The notes under the pieces were generated by a model. That model did not search any database, was not told the DNA's origin, and saw only the letters and a program-made list of their open reading frames with translations. DNA of 64,000 nucleotides from Macrotrachela quadricornifera (taxonomy: Eukaryota > Rotifera > Eurotatoria > Philodinida > Philodinidae). How positions within the stretch are numbered: position 1 is the first letter of the stretch; each line of letters starts with the position of its first letter. The stretch lies in contig JAJEKB010021088.1 in the NCBI GenBank assembly GCA_022393335.1, forward strand, positions 829,151 to 893,150. The letters run 5' to 3'. Of this stretch, positions 58,191-64,000 are shown piece after piece. Position numbers and translations under genes: made by a program.

Positions 58191-59084
58191 TTCATCAAAT
58201 AGATTTAATAAGATTTTTTTTCTACTTGAAAAGTTTAATTTTTTTTTTCTTGTCTCACCTACTCATTCTTTTTTTATAATGAGCTTAACATGTCTGTACT
58301 AATATCTGTCGGTTTCAATTTAATCATGTTCAGAAAATTATTTATATTTACTGTCATTCCCATCATTTTTTCTGAATACTAAAAATTAATGTTTGATTTT
58401 GATATGATTTATAAGTTTGTCAGACTTTGTCTAGGAAAGCTTAACTATAAAAAGAATAGAAAATATGTTGTATTTGTAGTTTTTTGTTTGTTGAAAAGGA
58501 AATGAATTTATGATTATCTATAATGCTTTTAAGTATAAAAGCATGCTGTCGCATTCATTTGTGTATGGTTTAAAATAGATGACATCAGGTCAAAATCTAA
58601 TAACAAAAATGTGACATATAGATCATGTTAATATGACATTTATTTATCTATTGAATTTTTTTTTCTCAGTATATTTTGATCTATAAAAGCACTTAGAAAT
58701 TACGAGAAGCTTTTCATTTTTTCTACACGATATTTGAATGTAGATTGCACTTTTTCTCATTTATCATTATATGAATTTAATCCATAATTTCCTTCGTATT
58801 CACATATATTGTTAACATTCCTTACTAAGCGTTTACATAATTAGCATACAATGATATCGAATAATCTTAAATTAATTATATAAATTGCGTTTGATATTAA
58901 TCTAGATTTTTATAATCTCATATATTATCGATTTATGACTTATTGTAATTAGAATCTTATTGACGATATAAATCTACTTCTATCGTACTTTATATTTTAA
59001 TTCCATAAAAATTTTTCCAGAAGCTTCTTTCTTTTACTAATATTCATACCTAATACTTCATTTTTTTTTGTTCTAGATTTCAAA
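58191..59084. other. Upstream region of the ART-LRR gene
   Basis: AT-rich, with no feature beyond a splice-acceptor-like TTGTTCTAG at 59070-59078, just before the ATG. That suggests a 5'UTR intron. Confidence 0.35.
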
Positions 59085-60515
59085 ATGACATCAAATTTTC
59101 TCAATGAAATGAAAACAACCTATCGTTTATCTGATATATGGTCGGAATCATTACAAATTCTCCCATCAATAATACAAGATTATGAACAAATTCCACTTGT
59201 ATCATTAGAAGAATCAATTCAACCAATAAAATCTTTAATACCTGATATTGAACGTATGATATGGATTGTTAAACAACATTGTCAACAAATTGAAAATGAT
59301 CTTACATTTAATGAATCAGCATCAATTATGCTTTATTCAATGGAATGGTTACCAATAGAAAAATCATTTTATTATTTATTTAAACAAACACTTTGTTTAA
59401 ATAATCGAGATTTATTTAAACCATGGTTACTTTATTTTAAATTATTATTAATATCATATTTAAAAATTTCAAATGAAAATCATTCAATAGTTTATCATGG
59501 TATAGAAATGAATTTAAGTACAAAATATTTTAAAGGTAAAAATTGTATATGGTGGGGATTTTTATCATGTACAACATCAAAAGAATATTTATCAAATTTT
59601 CTTAATAAAAAATCAATAAAAACATTATTTAAAATTGAATGTCAAACAGGTAAAGATATTCATCAACATACATTTTATCCTGAACAAAAAGAAATATTAT
59701 TTTTACCTGGAAGACAATTTCAAATAATTAATAATTATCAAGAAAATAAATATCTTTATATAATACATTTAAAAGAAATTCAACCATATATATCATTTCC
59801 AAAATATATATCATCAATATATACAATAACAAAAAAAAAATATTCTATATGTGAATATATTAATCCAAAATTAGAATATTTTATTGATCATTTTAAATCA
59901 CATAATGAAATAAAATTATTTAAATTAAAATTAAATGATAATGATATGGAAATTGTTGGTAAACAAGCAATTAATAATAAAAATTGTACAGAATTATTAT
60001 TAAATGATAATCAAATAACATGTAAAGGTATATTAATTCTTGCATCAAAATTATATAATAATACAAAATTAAAAAAATTAGTTTTAGCAAATAATTTTAT
60101 TGGTGATTTAGGTGTAAAATATTTATCAGAATTACTTGCAGCAAATCATACAAATCTTAAAATACTTGATATATCATCAAATAATATTACAGATAAAGGT
60201 ATTTATTATATATCTGATATGCTTAAAACAAATAAATTTTTAACATCATTATGGTTAAATGGTAATGAAATAACTGATAATGGTGTTCAATATTTAATGA
60301 ATTCACTTATTTCTTTTAATACAATTTTAAAATTTTTACGTTTATCATCAGATCAAACAATAAGTGATACAAGTATTGATTCAATTATTAATATGCTTAA
60401 AAATAATCAAACATTAACGTATTTAGATATTCAACGATGTAATATTTCTTTAAATGGAAAAAAATTAATTGAAGATACAGTTAAATTAAAAAAAAATTTC
60501 TTTTTAAATATTTAG
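59085..60515 (+). CDS. ADP-ribosyltransferase (ART domain) with C-terminal LRRs
   Basis: A single exon for 476 aa without a signal peptide. Residues about 80-225 form an NAD-dependent mono-ADP-ribosyltransferase fold. The first motif is VYHG (136-139, usually YRG), the second WWGFLSCTTS (156-165, the FxS-T-S block), and the third EQKEILFLPG (200-209), where the x-E before I-L is present but the partner two residues upstream is Gln201, not Glu. From about 285 to 470 there are six or seven leucine-rich repeats of ribonuclease-inhibitor type (LKKLVLANNFIGDLGVKYLS). ARTs move ADP-ribose from NAD to protein side chains, and the LRRs probably select a partner. The Arg-to-His change means altered or lost activity is possible. 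Its exons are intact, so it is called as a gene. Confidence 0.85.
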   Translation: MTSNFLNEMKTTYRLSDIWSESLQILPSIIQDYEQIPLVSLEESIQPIKSLIPDIERMIWIVKQHCQQIENDLTFNESASIMLYSMEWLPIEKSFYYLFKQTLCLNNRDLFKPWLLYFKLLLISYLKISNENHSIVYHGIEMNLSTKYFKGKNCIWWGFLSCTTSKEYLSNFLNKKSIKTLFKIECQTGKDIHQHTFYPEQKEILFLPGRQFQIINNYQENKYLYIIHLKEIQPYISFPKYISSIYTITKKKYSICEYINPKLEYFIDHFKSHNEIKLFKLKLNDNDMEIVGKQAINNKNCTELLLNDNQITCKGILILASKLYNNTKLKKLVLANNFIGDLGVKYLSELLAANHTNLKILDISSNNITDKGIYYISDMLKTNKFLTSLWLNGNEITDNGVQYLMNSLISFNTILKFLRLSSDQTISDTSIDSIINMLKNNQTLTYLDIQRCNISLNGKKLIEDTVKLKKNFFLNI

Positions 60516-61138
60516 ATTAATTTAAAGACAAAAAAACTAAATTTTTTCTTTTTGCTTTATTCATTTATTTTTGAATATTAAATAAAGAAAAAAAGGATTT
60601 CTAATCAAAATAATTCTCTTCTAAAGCGAGCCTTAAACAATACTTTATTTTGTTTTAAAAGTCTCGAAATAAGAGTCAATTTTTCATTGATCAGTTTTTT
60701 AAAATCGATTCTTAAGCTGAGAAAAGTGAAATTGACTGTGGTCGAATAAGAATTTTTCTATGTCATAAAAATGCTGTGCAATGAAAAGTCTTGTATTATG
60801 ACAATGTTTAGATCGATTCTTCTGAAAGTCAAAAATAGCCTATGAACCAGTAGAATATCCGGTCTAGTATGACCTATAGAGCTGGAATTTTTACTATAAA
60901 TACATCTTAAATAATAATTCTATCTATCTAAAATTATATTTGTTATTTCTAACAGCCAATGTTATTATCTTGTTAAAATTTCACAATATTTGAATTTCTT
61001 TTCAAGAATGAGTCATTCGTATCAAAATACAAAAACAATATAACACATTTTTCTTTTTCTTCCTTTGGTATACGTTAAAGTTCTGAGAAGAAAAGAAAAC
61101 ATTGACCTTCATTCAATTGTATGTTTTTATATTTACAT
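60516..61138. other. Intergenic, no gene seen
   Basis: AT-rich spacer between two plus-strand genes. A likely AATAAA polyadenylation signal (TTAAATAAAG) lies near 60579-60588, downstream of the ART-LRR gene. Confidence 0.5.
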
Positions 61139-62026
61139 ATGGCATCAAAAAAAACTAAAACAGATGTTTTAATAAAACAAACTACTGCTTTAACATTAAA
61201 TCAAAATAATGATACAAGTACACAAACATCCAATTTTTATGCAAATCGAAAAGAAAAAGATAAAATTAATTTTGCTCGTCTTGAAAAAGGTCTTCTCTTA
61301 TTTATTTATATTTATGAAACATCAAAAAATACATTAAAATCTGAAATATCACTTTGGGAACATCGTCTTTGTTATTATATGATTAAAGATGGAAAATGTA
61401 ATAAATCATCTGATCAATGTCATCATGAACATCAAACAATATATCGACAAACAAATCTTTGTTCATTTTGGTATATTAATAATTCATGTACATTTGGTAC
61501 AAAATGTAAAAATTCTCATCAATTTGATGAAATATTAAAATATCATCATTATATTCGTACAGAAATAGAAGTTAATGTATATAAACTTATTCGATTTATT
61601 CGAAATTTTGCTGGACATTATATTGATTCAGTAATTAATGATCGAAATGATCAACAAAATTTATATAAAGATATAATTATTACAATGGTTCATTTAGTAC
61701 ATTTTTTAAGTCTTAAAAATTCGAATTCAATTGAACATTTAAATTTATTTCTTGAAGCAACAACAATAAATCAATTAATTTCAGAAACAGATCTTCTTAT
61801 TGAACTTGATAAATCATATGATATTCCAGAAATATTTTTTGATTTTAATATGAATTTTCATACATATTGGTATCGACATGATGGAAATAAACAATGTATT
61901 AATTTTAATCAATTATCATCGGAATTTATTACATTTTTTAATAATATATTTACTGAATACTATGAAGGACGTCTTAAATCACGTGGTGCAACAGCACCTT
62001 GGCGTGATCATGTAAAGAAGACCTAA
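61139..62026 (+). CDS. Tandem CCCH zinc-finger protein
   Basis: A single exon for 295 aa from the ATG at 61139; an upstream in-frame ATG at 61121 would add six residues but has weaker context. A Ser/Thr/Asn/Lys-rich N-terminus precedes two adjacent CCCH fingers. The first has Cys78, Cys87, Cys94, His98 (CX8CX6CX3H). The second has Cys108, Cys117, Cys123, His127 (canonical CX8CX5CX3H, wording CTFGTKCKNSH). The C-terminal 165 aa are helical with no recognised domain. CCCH pairs bind single-stranded RNA, so a role in mRNA handling is likely. All zinc ligands are present. The location one gene upstream of an MLLE protein is suggestive but not evidence of joint action. Confidence 0.85.
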   Translation: MASKKTKTDVLIKQTTALTLNQNNDTSTQTSNFYANRKEKDKINFARLEKGLLLFIYIYETSKNTLKSEISLWEHRLCYYMIKDGKCNKSSDQCHHEHQTIYRQTNLCSFWYINNSCTFGTKCKNSHQFDEILKYHHYIRTEIEVNVYKLIRFIRNFAGHYIDSVINDRNDQQNLYKDIIITMVHLVHFLSLKNSNSIEHLNLFLEATTINQLISETDLLIELDKSYDIPEIFFDFNMNFHTYWYRHDGNKQCINFNQLSSEFITFFNNIFTEYYEGRLKSRGATAPWRDHVKKT

Positions 62027-62492
62027 TCGAAATGAATATTATAATTATTATCTTAATAAGATCATCTCCTTCGATAAACTATGATAAATTCTTTGACATT
62101 TATTTATATATTACATTTCATAAACTCTTAGAACTGTTCTATTTATTATGCGAATCTTATTACATTAAATTCTAATTTTATATATTTATTCAGATGTTTT
62201 TTTAGAGAAAAAGGATTTTTTTTCTCTTTTTTCTACATGAAAAAACAATTGTGATTATTTTGAATATAAAAGTAACACAGATGTGCATTTTTTTCTTCTT
62301 TCTACAGTGTTTTGTTTTGTTTTGTTCTATAATAATACTACAAATATAACAAAAAAGACACCATGTGAATACACGTGATTTTTATATTTAACAAACATAA
62401 AAAGAAAAGAAACAGACTATTGTCACTTTCGACATTTATTTTATTATAACAACCCAGACATAAACAAAATTATTACATTACTATTTATCAAT
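62027..62492. other. Spacer between RNA-related genes
   Basis: AT-rich, with no recognised gene. It contains a TTTTGTTTTGTTTTG microrepeat near 62308-62324. Confidence 0.4.
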
Positions 62493-63322
62493 ATGACAAC
62501 AAGTATTAATAAAAAAAATGAACAAGATGATAATAATATTATAGATCTTCAAAATTTACTTAAATATGATGATCATGTTGTTTTTACTTATATAAATCAA
62601 TGGGAAAAACATTCTATTGGAAAAATTCAATTAGCTGCTGAACAAGCACGAAATGATCTTATAGAAATATTTCAAACAAAAAATTTACGTTTAATTAATT
62701 TAATAAATCAATTAAATGATGATATTAAAAAAAATCAACATATAGAAATAAATTTAAATAAATTATATGAACAATTTATTACACTTCGACAAGATTTAAC
62801 AAATTTTTTTTCATATGTTCATTTAGAACATGATCATAATCAATTACCTATTCATTTAATTAAACTTAATTATAAAAATAATGATTCTACAACACAAATT
62901 GATAATAATACAGTAAAAATTCAAAGATAAGTATTTAATGTTGTTTTTTTTTTGTTTTAAATAATAGGACGACAATATTATTAATATACCTGGTACTACA
63001 ATTTTAACATCAAGTATACTTAACAATGCAACACCTTATGATCAACAACAAATGTTAGGTGAACGTCTTTTTGTACTTGTTCAACAAATAGAACCAAAAT
63101 TAACTGCAAAAATTACTGGAATGTTTCTTGAATTAGATAAAAAATATATTTTATTATTAATCAAATCGAATAAACTACTCAAAAAAAAAGTTTGTATTAA
63201 TAGAAAAAAAAAAATGTTAGAAGATTGAATATAAAGAATTATTTGATTTAGTTTAGGTGAAAGAGGCAATTGAAATATTTCAAGCTTATCAATATAGACA
63301 ACGTAATGTAATCAAATTATGA
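62493..63322 (+). CDS. TRIM-like coiled coil fused to PABP MLLE domain, no RRM
   Basis: Three exons (62493-62912, 62968-63189, 63257-63322) with GT..AG introns of 55 and 67 bp, both in phase 0, give 235 aa. Residues 30-115 (FTYINQWEKHSIGKIQLAAE with QARNDLIEIFQ) match the helical region after the B-box in bdelloid TRIM-type proteins; no RING or B-box cysteines are present. Residues about 160-228 (ATPYDQQQMLGERLFVLVQQ with KLTAKITGMFLEL) are the C-terminal MLLE/PABC domain of poly(A)-binding protein, including GERL and the KITGM-F-LE form of the MLLE motif. VKEAIEIFQAYQ is the last helix. MLLE binds PAM2 peptides of translation and deadenylation factors. Without RRMs the protein cannot bind poly(A) itself, so it may act as a competitor or adaptor. 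Confidence 0.8.
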
Positions 63323-64000
63323 TTATCGAATTTATTATTATTATTAAACAAAGATCTTTTAATACAAGTTTTCTTTTTATCAATGAAAATTCAAATATGG
63401 GAAAAATAACCGACTTTTAAATTTTTGTATCATTATATTCAAGAGTTAAAATCTTTATTTAAAAGATAATATTAGTCTGGATATCACTTTAATTATTATC
63501 AGAATCATACCGAACAAAAACAAATAAGAAAATACACTTTTCGCGTTTCAATATCTGAAAAACACTCATGTCTAAAATTTAATTTCAATGAAGAAAAGTA
63601 TTCACCACACAATGTGTTTAGTGTCATCATTTTCTCTTAGAACTTATATGAAAGACTGAAAATATCGATAAACAGACTAGATTAAATATGAAATTCTAAT
63701 AAAAATGAGAAAGATGAAAATAATTTATTCTTAAAACTCGATTTATCATTAAACTTAGCTATTCTAAAATAATGTGCATATTGTCACATTATTCGAATTA
63801 TATCTTGATCTACTTTAACAAGATCGAATATTTTTTCGCATTATTAGGTTTAGTTACATCTAAATACCTGAAAATTCAAACATCTAACTAACCGAACATC
63901 AATCATCGATAGTATTTTAAAATTTGTTAGTTTAGTGATGAGATCTTTAATTTGACCCGATCATATAAAATCTTATCACATTGGTGAAGTTAGCGGGAGA
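63323..64000. other. Intergenic, no gene seen
   Basis: AT-rich to the end of the window, with no supported gene or repeat. Confidence 0.45.

Overview
The window is eukaryotic and most likely from a bdelloid rotifer. It is strongly AT-rich. Most introns inside genes are tiny (46 to 68 bp) with GT..AG ends. The gene families are ones seen in bdelloids: rhodopsin-like GPCRs, an F-box/leucine-rich-repeat gene with one repeat per exon, an ADP-ribosyltransferase fused to leucine-rich repeats, bacterial-looking enzymes that carry introns, and many cut-and-paste DNA transposon remnants. The assignment rests on recognition of these families, not on a database search.

Layout. Positions 1-8867 hold a small secreted-protein gene with a one-base frameshift (924-1426, minus), a GPCR (3494-4486, minus) and three foldback repeats. 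Positions 8868-16372 hold two metabolic genes with bacterial-type or patchy relatives: a two-exon FAD-dependent oxidoreductase (plus) and a seven-exon GH5 hydrolase of endoglycoceramidase type (minus, 672 aa after splicing). Positions 16373-28216 are a gene graveyard: a mariner-type transposase remnant, a GPCR pseudogene split by a clean 308-bp insertion, an unrecognised pseudogene interrupted by a composite foldback transposon, and an element with poly-C terminal repeats. Positions 28217-31798 hold a secreted coiled-coil gene (three exons, 552 aa) with an unrelated-element insertion in its first intron, then a broken secreted gene of similar design.

Positions 33225-34266 encode a YihY/BrkB-type membrane protein, a candidate for transfer from bacteria. 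It is followed by another foldback element carrying its own nested insertion, then a broken MULE transposase (35358-37183). Positions 37926-41422 hold a small broken gene and a cysteine-rich zinc-binding protein. Positions 44166-53072 are rich in transposons: a mariner element with a nested mini-element, a PXMP2/Mpv17-family gene with a single nonsense codon, and a 2.8-kb element with terminal inverted repeats of about 370 bp.

Positions 53812-63322, all plus strand, hold the most interesting genes. They are an F-box plus eight-repeat LRR gene, an ART-LRR protein with an altered catalytic signature, a tandem CCCH zinc-finger protein, and a protein that joins a TRIM-like coiled coil to the MLLE domain of poly(A)-binding protein with no RNA-binding RRM domain. 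No tRNA, rRNA or CRISPR array could be supported. Exon coordinates were worked out by hand from splice signals and reading-frame continuity.
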